A stretch of DNA of 64,000 nt from assembly GCA_015680685.1 (NCBI GenBank), contig MNCI01009519.1, forward strand, positions 1,462,298-1,526,297, in the 5' to 3' direction. Within the stretch, counting starts at the first letter, position 1. Every line of letters starts with the position of its first letter. Source of the stretch: Gnetum montanum. Taxonomy: Eukaryota; Streptophyta; Gnetopsida; Gnetales; Gnetaceae. Shown here in pieces: positions 23,136 through 35,215 of this stretch. A model generated the notes under the pieces. That model worked only from the letters and a program-made list of their open reading frames with translations, made no database searches and had not been told where the DNA came from. Made by a program: the position numbers and the translations under genes.

Positions 23136-25869
23136 CCATTCCAAGCAAGATGAGGCTCCAAGACTAAGGCCTAACTTAGAGGTCATACTCACTAAAGCCT
23201 ACCTGAAGAGTATTTAATCTAAGGAGGTCCAAAGTTCTATCTTGTAGGAATTGAACTTTGGACCACTCTTGGTGTTGGTGCCAAAAGAGATTAGGATGTA
23301 GTTGTAAGGGTCTCCTCTATGTCCCATTCTCTCCAATGGTAGGTAATGGTACATGAGGAAAACTTACCTTTTTTGAAACAACCAACAAGGAGATGCATTG
23401 GTTAAAATCAAGAACATTACCATCTCCTACTTGGTTGAAGTCATTGTGGAAGCCCTTGGTTTTTCCAAAACTAGGGCTAAGCTAGTAGAGATCTCACCAC
23501 AAGCAAATTCTAAAGTAAAGAAAAAATGGATTTAGTAGTGCTATGGAGTGGATCCTAAGGAGTACAGTTTCTTAACAAAGGTAGAAAGAGCCTATTTCAA
23601 AATTACAATCTCTTTTCTTAATCCAATGGTGAGATCAAGAATAGCGACCACCATTTCTACGAGGGCATGTATGGATCTAGGTAGAAAATTCTTCATTTAT
23701 CTATCCTAGCTCATCTTTCTTGAAATGGAAAAGAATTTTCATTAAAATAAGAAGGGTAGAAAGAAACTTCCCTTTCCATGTTTAATTAGAAAATTATGCA
23801 AAAGAGGAGAAATAGCCCATTATTCTAATGATGTGATCCACCATGCTCCTATCGCATCATAATAGGAGATGATGAAAGACAAGGCTTCTACTAAGTTTTA
23901 AGAAGAAAACCAACCACCATAACTACTACCTACAACCCAAAAACAACACTAGAAATTCTTGTAGTTATTTAGCATCTTAGAAAACTTTGGAAGCAACAAC
24001 TATAGTAGCAATGAAAATATAGATGTGGTGGGGAATCATTTGTCTATCATTGAATCATGAGCCACTTGAATGAGGGCTCAAGGATCATTAGATAACTATA
24101 TAGTAAGACAATGCTACTATTCTTTGCAAAAAGGAACCATGAACCTATCCATCATAATTAAAATACTAGAAAAGTCATTGTATCCATTCTTGAATAAGCA
24201 TTTTTCAAAATTTTGAGAAATGCAATAACCTTCTCTATCATGTTGGACAAAGAAGAAGGGGTGATGGTCCTAGTCATGTTACATAAGGATTAAGAGATAG
24301 CACTAGAGATGGTGGTAGATAGAATTGCAAAAGTCCTTAGTGTTCCTACTACATTAGTATTAGACATTATTGTCATGGTAGATATTCATGTATCAGTAGG
24401 AGTAGGGAGTGAATGGATGAGCACTGCCCAACACAAAGAACTATTAGAACAAGTGGTAGGAGTTGGCCAACTACATCTAGAGATCTTTCATCTCCTAGAT
24501 GATATCATTGCAAACCAATGATAGCTATTAAATACAAGATGCAAGTTGCTAATCATTAATGCACAACTTGAGGAGGCCACCATCATCAATCAGTGATTGG
24601 CTACTAAGGTTGTAGAGTTATGAGCTCATCTCTTTGATTCTAGCATTTTGTAGCCTAAGCTAACGTGAGATGAAGCTCTCCAATAGCTTCAACCAAAGTA
24701 TTAGGAGGCCAAGAATACCAAGGAATTGATGATCTTCAATGCATTCATATTAGAAACATGGTAAAAAACACTAACAATGACCTATTGCAAGTTTGCAAGG
24801 AGAACTTAGTTCTCACCAAAAATAACCATCATTTGTAGATTGCTAAGCAATAGAAGGATTGAATGGTCAAATATATCCATCACTAGCATGACCAACTTGC
24901 CAAGGTGAACTTGGATTTATGGAGGTTGGTCACTAAAAATAGGAATCCCTTGATGGAGAAGGATAATGCCCTCCACTAGAGGATTGCAATTGAGATTTCC
25001 ACCTTGAAAAATGAAGTCCCAAAATTTGAAAAGTTGAAGAATCACTATAGGAACTAGGTAAGGCTTCTTGAAGAGGTTAATGAAAAAGAAATCAAATTAG
25101 CCAAGGTAAAGTTGAATGAGTCTATCTAGAAACTTTTGCAAAGAGGTGATGTGTGGTAGCCCATCTTTGATGAATTGAACATATACAATTAAGCAAAAAT
25201 CCATATAAAGAATTTGTAGATAGAAGAGATCATTAAATACATGGAGCTTGCTAACCTCCACTATGCAAACATGATAATGTTGATCCTAGGGAGGCTAAGA
25301 ACTAAATTGGAGAAGTAGACTACTAGCTCTTACATCCTCTATGAGATGGAGTTCAAGCTTCATTAAGATACAAAAAAAAAAAGGTTGGAGACAACTAATG
25401 TAGAGCTTGAAGTTCTCAAGAGCAGATTCACAGATCAACAATTTATTGCTAAGAACCTACCAAGAAGGATGAATGATTGCCAAGAGTTTTAAGACCTTGT
25501 CAAAATGTTCGATGTTGAACATAAACCATTCACAACCTAGTTCATCAACGTGAAGAAAATATTTCCTTCATTGTCAAGCCCATGGAATATCTTAGCACTA
25601 GCTAATTTAGGTGAAGTAACCTTGACCATATATGATCTATGGAGCAAATAGAAGAAGATGAAGGCACTCATAGATGCCTTCAAGTTTTAGCAATAGTAGG
25701 GAAACCTTAACCTCTAACAGCACTAGGATGTGATGAAGGATCATCATAGCCATAAGAATCTCCACCTCTAGGTATTTTTTTGAAGACTTTATCACGCTTC
25801 TATCCATTCAACAGGCTCCTACTAATTTTTATCTGTGTTTAATTTTTACTATAAATTATACCATTTTTT

Positions 25870-26008
25870 ATAATCTGTACAATATGGCACTCAAAGTCAG
25901 TTAGTTAGTTAGTTAGTCAATAAAATTCCATACTTTCCAAAATTTTGTAAAAAGCTTGATCACATTTTTGTTTACTAAAGGAAGAGTCTTTAGTCATTCA
26001 TGGGGGTA
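25870..26008 (+). promoter_or_regulatory. E4 conserved 3' terminal box and polypurine tract
   Basis: A stretch beginning near ggcactcaaagtcagttag and continuing through agtcaataa, a ttttgtaaa segment and aagcttgatc ends in tcatgggggta. It matches E3 18020-18138 and, in its second half, E1 6283-6405, although the E4 interior is unrelated. Conservation between unlike elements suggests it holds signals needed in cis. Confidence 0.7.
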
Positions 26009-26893
26009 TGATGAAACATTAATAAGATAAGTTGAGTTGACATAGTCCTATTGATGTAGCCCCATCAAATACCTTTGGATGCATTAACACAAGTACCTTG
26101 ACACTAGCATAGGCATTGCTTATATAAATGTGTACATCCCTTGCATTTATGACACGTTTTGATCATTGCCTTTGCCAAACTATTGCAGCTTCTTTATGTG
26201 AAAGTTAGAATATTTTCTCTTTGAGTGCTTGTAGCATGGATTCAAGTGATTGTATGGCATTTTATTCAAGTGCATCTATATGTAGACACATTTGCAAGAG
26301 CATAAATAAAATTGAGATTTCTTTTATCCATTGTAGCACTTGGATTAGCATAAGTTTACTTTTCAAAACTTTACTTTACATGCAATTTACTTTCTTATTA
26401 TTAAGAAATTAATATTATAGTTGATATGTAATGTGAGTATGACCACTTTGAGTAGAATATATTAATGCTTACTAATCCTAGTAGTGGTTACTTGGTATAC
26501 CTAGTAGTAGATACTTAATAATCTAACATTGTTAGTGTAGATTCAAGATGTGTATAGAAAGTGAGAACAGATGCTCTACATTAGGGTAGTTAGTTAATTA
26601 AGTAGTTAATTGGTTAGTTAATTTAAATATTAAATCTTTATTTACTTAATCATTTAGCAAGTAGAAAAAATGATAAAAAGCATAAAAATAAATATCATAT
26701 GCCTTTACCACACTTAACCTTATGCATAGATTAACACAAGTGTTAATTATGAAGATGATGAATAGCAACTACATACTTTACCATATATGAATGTCAGCCA
26801 CTTAGGTAAACAAAGTCTACATAATTTGACTAGATTGCACATACACGCTAGTGATTCATATGGTTGGACATAGGAAACACCTATTACTCATTA
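26009..26893 (+). repeat. E4 3' LTR (885 bp)
   Basis: It starts TGATGA and ends TCATTA (a one-base change of TCATCA), with tatataaat at 26121-26129. Its end shares the 'attcatatggttgg...' region with the other Athila-type LTRs, while U3 is its own. No partner LTR is in the window. Confidence 0.75.
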
Positions 26894-26899
26894 CATGGA

Positions 26900-27055
26900 T
26901 ATTAGAAATTAGAAATAGTTGAAATATAAGTATACCCCAAGACATTTAGTGCAATTAGAACTTTATAACTCATCATTCCACACTAGAACTAAACCCATGA
27001 CTTGATGCTTTCAAACTAAGCATCTTATCACTACTAAGCTAATACCTCATTGTTA
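26900..27055 (-). mobile_element. SINE-like fragment 1 (tRNA-like head)
   Basis: Read on the minus strand, TTAGCTTAGTAG (27042-27031) resembles a tRNA A box and GGGTTTAGTTCTAGT (26997-26983) a decayed B box, 45 bases apart, as in tRNA-derived SINEs. It lies between the E4 LTR and E5. The body is short and no poly-A tail is clear. Confidence 0.4.
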
Positions 27056-27059
27056 ACTT

Positions 27060-27290
27060 TACATGAATATTTAAACTTCAAAGTTAAAAAAATAGTAATT
27101 CAAACTTATTATTATGTTAGTTTATCTAATTAGTAAGTTGCTTAAACTATTTGACAATAGTCCCATAAATACATTGAACATAATGATACCTCAAGTGTTA
27201 TTTAAACTTGCAACCTCTTGCCTTCTTAAAACTAGTAAGAAAAAGAGATAACCAAGTTACTTCTAACTTAATTAGCTTATTATTATGATA
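27060..27290 (-). mobile_element. SINE-like fragment 2 (tRNA-like head)
   Basis: On the minus strand, an A-box-like aacttggttatctc (27258-27245) and a B-box-like ggttgcaagtttaaa (27215-27201) are 43 bases apart. It lies directly behind fragment 1 in the same orientation. Both boxes are degenerate, so this is tentative. Confidence 0.32.
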
Positions 27291-27298
27291 GATAACAT

Positions 27299-28379
27299 TG
27301 TAATGTCCTTCCTTCTTGTTCTAAGTCATATTATTGCCTAGGTGTAGAAGTTTGATAGCTTATTGAACTTAAACAACAAGATGTAAAAGTTGCCTAGTGA
27401 AATACCTTAAACAGAATTCTACTATGAATAGGAAAGCCTTGTAGCCAAATTTGCATTGTAATTTGATTAAATTCAAGAGTAGACATAAATGCCTTGAATT
27501 CCCTTCAAAAATGCACTTTGTGACCCTATTCCAACAAAATTCTAGAGCATTTTAAAGATGTAAAATGAAATTCATAGCTCCCACTATCAAATAAGATATG
27601 AATTTCATTAAGCCAATGTATTTGAGCCTGAAATTATGAAATATGTTGCCAAAAATGCTGCAATTAAATTTACAATAGCAAAGAACACTAGTGCCAAAAA
27701 AAGGTATAGTTTTGGGCCATAAAATGGGTGAAAAATGCTGTGTCATAGCCAAAGAAAACTTGTTTAAATATAATTAATGAGGAAACAACAAATTTTGGCC
27801 TATAAAATAAGATTTTAACATCATTTTAAGGTCTTTTGGTGAGGATCATTTAAATGCTTAAAAAACTTAAGACCTTTTTAGAGTAGAGCAGAGATCTAAA
27901 AGCTTGAAATCATTTCCCAACACTAACATTTGAGAACACTAAGAGCCTATTAGAGTCTACAAATCATGCAAGGTAGACATGTTTAGAAGGACTATGTGAC
28001 ACACAACACTCATCCACATGTTAGATCTTCAACAGTTATTCTACAAAAATTTATATAACATTTGCAAATTTATATTCTATCACTATGTATTTTCTTATTA
28101 GCATTAATACAAAATTTTTAGTTTTTTTTATCACATGTTTCACATGTATTCTACATTATCTCTAAGTTTGTTCTTAGACCTAGCATTGGATTTTCATTGT
28201 TTCACATGTTATCACCTATTTTCGTTTTCTTCATTTGGTAATATATTTTTCAAGTCATTAGGTGATCAACAAGATCATCTAAGGTGCCTTAGATCCTTTC
28301 TAGGTTCATGGATCTTGAGGCTAAAACTATGTTGTACTGAAATCTTTGGTTTCCAACACTGATTTTTTTAGTGGTTACA
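27299..28379 (+). repeat. E5 5' LTR (boundaries approximate)
   Basis: It probably starts TGTAATGTCC at 27299 and ends near TTACA at 28379. tataaaata is at 27801-27809, and the sequence around and downstream of it resembles the E6 LTR at 48590-48640. The end (about 28340-28402) matches the LTR/primer-site junctions of E6 and E7. Confidence 0.6.
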
Positions 28380-28385
28380 GTTTTC

Positions 28386-28402
28386 TAGTACTAGAAGGAG
28401 GG
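28386..28402 (+). promoter_or_regulatory. E5 primer-site-like sequence
   Basis: The sequence tagtactagaaggaggg aligns with E7 tggcactagaagaatgg (38804) and E6 tggtgttagaaggaggg (49343). The consensus TGGCRCTAGAAGGAGGG directly follows each LTR. I could not match it to a particular tRNA 3' end. Confidence 0.5.
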
Positions 28403-29166
28403 CCTTTACCTAATTTCTTTGTTCAAACCCATCTGCAAACACTCTTTGCCTATTTATTCCTTTGCATACTTGTGTATTTTATAAAATAGGAGCAATTTTG
28501 GGTTTTTTTTTCAACCCCAACATTTTTTAATTCTAGCACCTTATTATGGGATTTTTTTCACTAGTATTTTTATCTTAGTTTGTGAAACTTTTGGTGTAGT
28601 TAAAACTTGCAAATATGCTAGCCTTTAGTTGGTTGAATCCTCAAAATTTGCTTTTATTTTTCCCTTTGATCCCAGCATTGGATCAAAAACACTGTAGAAA
28701 AAACATTATAGTTAGTTCCCTATTTTTTTTATAGTTATAAAAAATAAAAAGTTATTATTTTCATAATTTTAGTACACAGTGCTTTTCCTATTTCTTGCAT
28801 TTATTGTTTTATAAGGTTTTTTGCCAGTTTCTTGCATTTGCATCTTACAAAGTTTCTCTTCTTTACATTAAAGGCTATTTTTCCATTTTTTTAGTGTAAC
28901 CTCAAATACATTGTAGTTGGTTTAAGCACACAACAAGCTACAAGCTATAAGATACAAGCTACAAGCTAGAAGCTACATCTCAAATAAGCCTTAAGCTACA
29001 TCTCAAATAAGTTACATCTCAATTAAGCTACTTAAATAGGATGTCAAATAAGCTATGGTTACAACCTATTTAAGATGCTTAAGCCTTTACCATGTTTACC
29101 CAATACATTCATACTACACTGCTTATGTCTTTTTTGTTAATCATTCTACCATATAATATCATTAAT
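28403..29166 (+). other. E5 5' untranslated region with short tandem repeat
   Basis: No coding signal is seen. At 28932-29056 short units such as acaagcta and ctacatctcaaataag recur many times, forming a degenerate tandem array. Confidence 0.55.
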
Positions 29167-30131
29167 ATGGCTTCTAATCAGGAACCTGCTCATGGATATG
29201 ACCTTAAGGACCTAGTTGTAATGGAGTGTAACTAGCCTATTAGGTAGTTAAAAGTTAACCTAGTTCATGTGAACATCAATGAATAATATTACAACTTCAT
29301 ATATGTAAAAATCCAAGTGGGTATACACATCCCACATAACTCTAAGCATCAATACGAGTTTATCCATAAGAATAGGAAGGAATGCATCCCTTCAACATAT
29401 GACTGTATTGAATTATCTAAATTTTACATGCATGTATTGGAATAGTTTGTAAATGCAGATGATGATGGGGAAATAAGTAAAGAGGCCAATTTAGGATCTC
29501 TTCCGAAGTAGTAGAATGAGTTCGAGACCTACTATGAAATTGATGCTCATCTAGGAGATCTGTTACAATGATCCATCCCTAAAGTGGTCATGACCAATCC
29601 CATGCACTTAGTCTTGGTAGTAAACTAAGCTCTCTTGTAACCTTTATATAAGAAAACTCTCAATTTTATTCTTTGTTTACTTTATTGTTCATCTTAGCAT
29701 CTTTCATTATAGTGCCACAACCTCCACCAATAATCCCTACCATGTCCAAACCATTCATAATTTAAGCTGGTTTCTCTTCTAGAGTACAAATATCACATGT
29801 CTTCCATGACCCATTTATTCCTAGTGCTCTTTTTATTTCACATATCCTAGTCAAACATCTTTTTCCAAGTTTAACCCTCCCACAATGATAGTAACCCGAC
29901 CTATAGTCCATACTATTGCCTATTTCATAGCTACAACCCTTAGCCATACAATAGTCAATGTAGCTTTCAAGAGCACCACAAAGCCTAGATCAAACCTTCC
30001 AATTGATTAAATACCTTACTAAAAAGCTAAAAAAAATCGAATCTAATACAACCCAAATAGTAAAAGTTATGAACTTTTACTAAGATGATCCCATCAATCC
30101 TACTGTTCTCCAAATAACATTACTCACATGC
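29167..30131 (+). pseudogene. E5 gag N-terminal domain remnant
   Basis: From ATG at 29167 a frame with stops includes Y-Y-N-F-I-Y-V-K-I-Q-V-G-I and Y-E-F-I-H-K-N-R-K-E-C-I-P, matching E6 50502-50950 (Y-N-L-I-C-A-K-I-L-V-G; F-E-L-I-C-R-D-G-K-K-Y-I-P). After about 29640 the match weakens. The function of this extra N-terminal piece is not known to me. Confidence 0.6.
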
Positions 30132-30725
30132 ATGCCTATTCTAAACTTCACCAAGTACAATGGTGAAGGGGATCCTAACATGCATCTTATGATATTTCAT
30201 TTGGAGTGCCTTCAATTACAAGCTTGGACTTACATGATATTATGTTTTTTTCCTATTTATTTGATAAGTAAGACTTTAGATTGGTATTGAACCTTACCTA
30301 GAGGTTCTATTTCTTCCCTTGATGACTTGATAACCTAGTTTATTGACCACTTTAAATACAATCCAAATCTTGATACAACTTTGGACTAGCTCATGAGAGT
30401 GAGGTAAGGACCACTTGAACTAGTTCAAAGGTTTATTTAGAGATGGAATATAATACTCAATGAAATTCTTGAGTCCATATTTGAGATCCACCTTTTGGCC
30501 ATCTTCAAGAAAGTGGTTAACAACTTTATCAAGTCAAAGCTTTATTACATAGAATCTTGATCATTAAGCCAAGACTTTTTACAAATTAAGAACATTGAGA
30601 AGGCTATTGAAGCTAGTAATGATCCATCCTATGTGGCCTATAAAAACCAATACATAAGGAAGGATAGAGATGAAAGTAAGCTAGTGCAAGTAACCATAGT
30701 CATAGTGGTAAAAGACTGAAAAAAA
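30132..30725 (+). pseudogene. E5 gag capsid core remnant
   Basis: F-T-K-Y-N-G-E-G-D-P-N-M-H-L opens the usual retrotransposon gag domain. L-P-R-G-S-I-S-S, F-I-D-H-F-K-Y-N-P and S-L-S-Q-D-F-L-Q-I-K-N-I-E-K follow, all paralleled in E6 51580-52090. Stops occur mainly at former Gln/Trp codons. Confidence 0.78.
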
Positions 30726-31896
30726 AATAAAAGAATGAAAGTCTTTGCCACATAGCACATCTTCTAACCCATCTCAACCATCTACTTCATATGCTTCAAG
30801 CTAGCCAAGATAAAAATTTGAGGATAAGGATAGGTCTAGGTATACTAAGTTTCCCATGAAACCTTTTGATATCCTAGAATAATTTCTTAAAGATAATTAT
30901 ATTCAATTTAAGAAAATGTATAAAAAAGATCATAAGAGATGCAATTGTCTTTATGAGATAGTTAGAGATCCAATGGTGATAACCAAAGATGATCCAAGAC
31001 TACCAAAATATTTCAAGATTGATAGATTTTGTCATTGTCACTAACTAGTTATTCATGATACAAACTTTTTCTTAGCTCTTAAAGATGATCTACAAAAGGT
31101 GATTGATTAGGAAGAGTTGGTGCTAAATGAACCCAACTCTCCAAATGCCAAAAGTAACCTTTATAGCATAGCCTTGTTCAGAACATCTACTTGGTCTAGT
31201 CCTTATAGAAAATCATTTGTTGTCAAGATACCATCTTGGTCTTAGAATTTAAATCTTAAAATATCCTCCGTCATAAGAATACCACAGCCTTCCTTCCCCC
31301 TAAAGATCCTTTTGTTATACGTGTCAACATCACAACCTAAGCAAAGCATTATCAATCCTTCTAAAGCTAGGACACCATTTTTTATTAGCATGCCTTTGCT
31401 ATTCACAAGGAAACCTATAATAACTCATGATCAACACTTACCTATCATGGCCAATATCTAAACAATGCCATCACCAACCAATAAGAATTCAATGTAATAG
31501 TGATGAAAATAACCTATTTCCAAGGCAGTGACTAAACCTACTAAAGATACTCAACAACAAAAGACTTGGAAGTAAGTTGATCCCTAGAAACCTACACCAA
31601 GGATAGTCCTACCTGTGAACTCCATTGTTGAAATTGCATCAATCACTTAACTAAGAGAGAATCAAAAATAAAGTGCGAGCTAGGTATCTAAGCAACATGC
31701 ATTAAAACATGAGTTGAAAATTTTTGGAAGAATGGAGGAAATTAAAACTACCAAGATTGAAAAATCACATGTCAACAAAAAACATTTCCTAATGATAATG
31801 AAATAAATCAAATGATCACTTAAATAAAAGAACATATCATTTAGCCTATATGACCTAGTCATGAATTTCCTTGCTCATAAAGACATGCTAGTTTAA
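30726..31896 (+). pseudogene. E5 gag C-terminal region and linker
   Basis: A lysine/serine-rich stretch leads to P-K-Y-F-K-I-D-R-F-C-H-C-H and L-K-D-D-L-Q-K-V-I-D, the remains of the Tat-type motif (Y-C-x-Y-H ... H-x-T-x-D-C ... L-K-x-x-I-Q-K-L-I). E6 52380-52560 is the same region. The remaining bases to 31896 form a degenerate linker. Confidence 0.62.
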
Positions 31897-32470
31897 ATGT
31901 TGGCCTCTATTCCTATGAGTAGAGACATGCCTACTAATAAAGAATCCATTCAATCTATCATTGAGAAAACTTCACTTATAGAAGATAAGAATCAAACCAT
32001 ACTCACCTTTCATGATAGTGAAGTAAAGATTGATCCAAAAAATGAAGAAGTACTATTTTCTTCTCTTGTCATTATGATATGTGTTAGCAAGTATAAGGTT
32101 CACGATGTTCATGTGGATGATGGGACAACAACCAACATGATACCATTCACCACTATTAAAACTCTAGGCCTAATTGAAAATATTCAAGAAACCTCTACCT
32201 TCACACTCAAGTTATTTAATGGATTGCAAGTAGTTATATAGTGCTCCATCTTATTAGAATTTGTAGCTAAGAAATAGTTTTCCACATTTACCAATTCTCT
32301 AGTGGTTGAGAAAACACTTGGTTTTAACCTGATCCTAGAAAGATGATGGTTAGCTAAGATTTGTGTAGTTTCATCTACCATATAATATAGAATATTTACT
32401 TGCCATATGAGGATGGAAAAATTAAAATTCATAAGGACAACATGTCTCTACCATTTGTTAACAAGTTCAA
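31897..32470 (+). pseudogene. E5 aspartic protease remnant (VDDG box)
   Basis: The frame at 31897-32241 is open for 114 residues. V-H-V-D-D-G-T-T-T-N-M-I-P carries the active-site Asp; E6 reads V-H-V-D-D-G-V-A-T-N-V-I-P. It then continues with stops through L-V-V-E-K-T-L-G-F-N-L-I-L-E-R, equivalent to the G-R-P-W-L end of the domain. D-D-G replaces the textbook D-S/T-G in both copies, so it is a family feature. Confidence 0.75.
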
Positions 32471-32814
32471 CATTAAACAAGGTTTAGAAGTGGAATTTCA
32501 AAATGAAATTCTTGACATCCACAATGAGATTGATACTTAGACTAGGACCAACAACAACAACAATGTTAACATTATAACATTGGACAACCTATAGAAATGA
32601 CTGTTGCTTGTCATATCGAACTAGAAGAATGATAAACATAGAATCATACAAAAGAAGCTCCTTAATCTATCGAAGATCAAAAAATAAATTCATAATAGAT
32701 ATCTTATTTCTTCTATTTTCAATGATCATTAATTTACTTTCATAGCCTTATATCTTGTTTCTATATTTATTTTATTCTTGTATTTTCTTTCAAGATTATG
32801 GCATGCTTACTAGA

Positions 32815-32925
32815 ATATTAAGATGGCCTGGTAGGGCTTAAAACTAGTAAAGCCATCATCTGCTAGGCCTAAAATTGGTAAAGTAATAGCCTACTAGGGC
32901 CTAAAATTGGTAATAGAGGATAGCA
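32815..32925 (+). repeat. E5 'aaggcctaaaattgg' motif array
   Basis: Three spaced copies of a motif like ctaggcctaaaattggtaaa lie about 35 bp apart. The same motif recurs in E6 at 54318-54505 and 61165-61515. Confidence 0.65.
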
Positions 32926-33796
32926 TCTACTTCATTGTGTTTACATGAGGCCTATTTACTTAATAACATCATTTGTAATCTTTACTTGCATATTTACACT
33001 TGGTTTTATAGTTTTCATTTTATTCCGTTACATTATAGAGTTTTACTTTGTGGACTTGTCTTTTACTATTATTTTAGCTTACAATCTCTTTACATAAAAA
33101 CATAAAACATAAAAATAACTAAAAATTTATAACCAAAAAGTAGCATTAAATTAGAATCAAAATGTCACATTATGAAATCAAACATCGCCAAGTGGCTCAT
33201 AACCATAATCATAGTTACATAGTGTAATACAAAGGGACAATACACAGTCCTTAAAGCCATAAATATAGTAATAAGATAGCAACCATAACACCTAAGACTA
33301 ACATATCATCAACATCAATAGCTTAGATCAAATCATGGGAAGAGGAGAAGGAATGTTGCCAACTCATCATCATCATTCCCAGAGGCCTCCAAATAAGTAA
33401 AACAGTCAAAAAATTAGAACATACAATAACTAAAGACAAAGTAAAATATCAATGACCTCAAAATTGATAGCATTGACCAGTAAAGTATAAACAAAGGATT
33501 CGAAAAGCTTGTGAACATTATTGTAAGTGAAATTCAATTGAGATTTAACATTCATACATCTTGGTTACATGAGTTTGACATTTTGTTATAGATTCAGCCC
33601 AAGAACAATGGAGTATGATATTTTTAATATATGGGACAAAAATAGGCATCTTAACAAACAGTTGACACAAAACTAGGATTTCACTAAAACATGTGGCCAT
33701 AACCAAAAATGCTAGAGCCTAAGGAAGGAAACAAATTCCAATTCATTGGCTTAAAGATAGGGAAATTTAATAATGCTAGAAATGAAAGGAGATGAG
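32926..33796 (+). other. E5 post-protease spacer
   Basis: Non-coding and A-rich, this stretch matches E6 54540-54870 in several places (runs of cataaccat, and a tcatcccaga-like segment followed by ggcctccaa near 33380). It ends at the E7 insertion. Confidence 0.55.
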
Positions 33797-35215
33797 TGTT
33801 GGTACATTTCTGGCCAATTCATGGAGTAGAATTTATAAGGTTGTAGCATTGGAAGTAAATTATTACCGAAAAGAAAGAACTTAAGAATGAAAGAAGATTC
33901 CATGCTAGAAAAAAGAGAGGATTCCTTAGCTAAAGAGCTATGGAGGTATTAAAGCTTGAATGGTGATTTATGTTCCTTAAAGTGTTTCTAGGTGCTTGTG
34001 TAATAAGCCTAAAAGGATATTTGTAATAATAGCTTTTGTAGATTATAAAATCTAAATGAATGAGGAACCTTAAATTATTACTTTAAAATAAAAGCTTCAA
34101 TTCTAGTTCCTTTTTAGCTCTAGCACATAAGCTATTATTCAATTAAAGTTCTAAAATTGCAAAAATAATGAGATGAGCTATGCTAAGGCTATTGGAAGTA
34201 GAAAATGTTTTAGCCATGGAAAATCCTTTGAGAAACAAGCTTCATTGAAATCACTTTAAATCCAACGCTATCATTAGTTGCATTTTATATTACTTTTGGT
34301 CCTACCATTAGCTCCTTACAATAAGGATTTGAGATTATGAAGGAAGAGAAGGCTTAGCAAAGATATTTAAGATCTAAAAAAGAAAGGAAAGGAAGCTTCA
34401 TAAGCCGTTATGAATGTATCCAACTTATTAAAAGTGTTATGACTGCAATAGCTTGAAGAATTGCTTAGCGAAAATATGTCAACATCACAAGCTATTTTGA
34501 TCAAGCTCTAGTATGGAAACTTTAGATAAATGATGAAAAGTATAAGCTACAATATTGTATGTAATAAGGAGAAAAAAAAATCTCATTAGCTTTGTGGAAT
34601 TGGTTTGATAAAGTACTTTTGGATGTTTGTGAATTTTCATCTAAATGAGATTCACCCATTTAGGTGCTGAAAAGCTCATCTTGATCTTCAAACAACACAT
34701 CAACTTTCCATGTCAATTTAGGATCAAGCATTTTTCAAACTTAAATTATGTAGGTGCACCCCTTCACATTAGCATGCTATCAAGCCTATTCATAAGAATG
34801 ATTTTTTTGCAGTATAGACTCACTCTACCACATGGCAAGCTACCACATTAGCATGTAGATTAAGCTTGTTTTTTTTATCTAGATGAGTTTTTTAGCCTTT
34901 GCAACATCATCTTCTATCCACATCAGTGTAACATCAACATGACATCAGCACATTAGTAACTAGAGGAATCACATTTTTCATCTAGATGGATTTTGCTTCA
35001 TTTTCCACATCATCTTTTGCAAACATCAGCATAACTTTAGCATATGCCACATTAGCATCTTGTACATGTCAGTAGGAGCCCAAGTTAGCATACCGTATTA
35101 ACATTACCACATCAGCTTATATCATATCATGGTGATGTCAACTAGTTGTCGCGTTAACTTCTGGAGGTGGCTAGTAAGGGTGGTTACTAGCTCGATGAAT
35201 TTGTTCTACCACATT

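Larger units (their letters stand above)
22130..25760 (+). pseudogene. E4 coiled-coil reading frame of unknown function (interrupted by S2)
   Basis: The frame crosses the S2 site cleanly: E-I-D-H before S2 continues as S-K-Q-D-E-A-P after 23140 once one CCATT copy is removed. Beyond about 24300 it is rich in Lys, Glu, Leu and Asn with heptad-like spacing, for example L-E-E-V-N-E-K-E-I-K-L-A-K-V-K-L at about 25065-25110 and L-E-T-T-N-V-E-L-E-V-L-K-S near 25385. Stops are frequent, mostly TAG/TAA/TGA where Gln, Trp or Arg codons fit, with at least one frameshift near 24760. No family was recognised. The longest open piece is 24309-24521. Confidence 0.5.
21980..26893 (+). mobile_element. E4: non-autonomous Athila-end element with coiled-coil interior
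   Basis: The right end has the same terminal box, G5 polypurine tract and TGATGA LTR start as E1 and E3. No gag, protease, RT or integrase motif is visible in the interior. Instead one decayed frame predicts a long coiled-coil protein. No 5' LTR was found and the left boundary is uncertain. It is interrupted by S2. Confidence 0.62.
27299..33796 (+). mobile_element. E5: Tat-like Ty3/gypsy element, gag-protease part
   Basis: A 5' LTR, primer-site-like sequence, two-part gag and protease are followed by a non-coding spacer, all homologous and collinear with E6. It stops at 33796, where the E7 LTR begins. Its pol was not found on the far side of E7. Confidence 0.78.

Noticed and set aside
24309-24521. 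Independent small gene
   Set aside because: The frame continues beyond both ends apart from stops at likely former Gln/Trp codons, so it is part of the E4 coiled-coil frame.
28135-28362. Frame of 75 codons near the E5 LTR end
   Set aside because: It lies wholly in the LTR R/U5 region; the matching E6 stretch has no corresponding frame.
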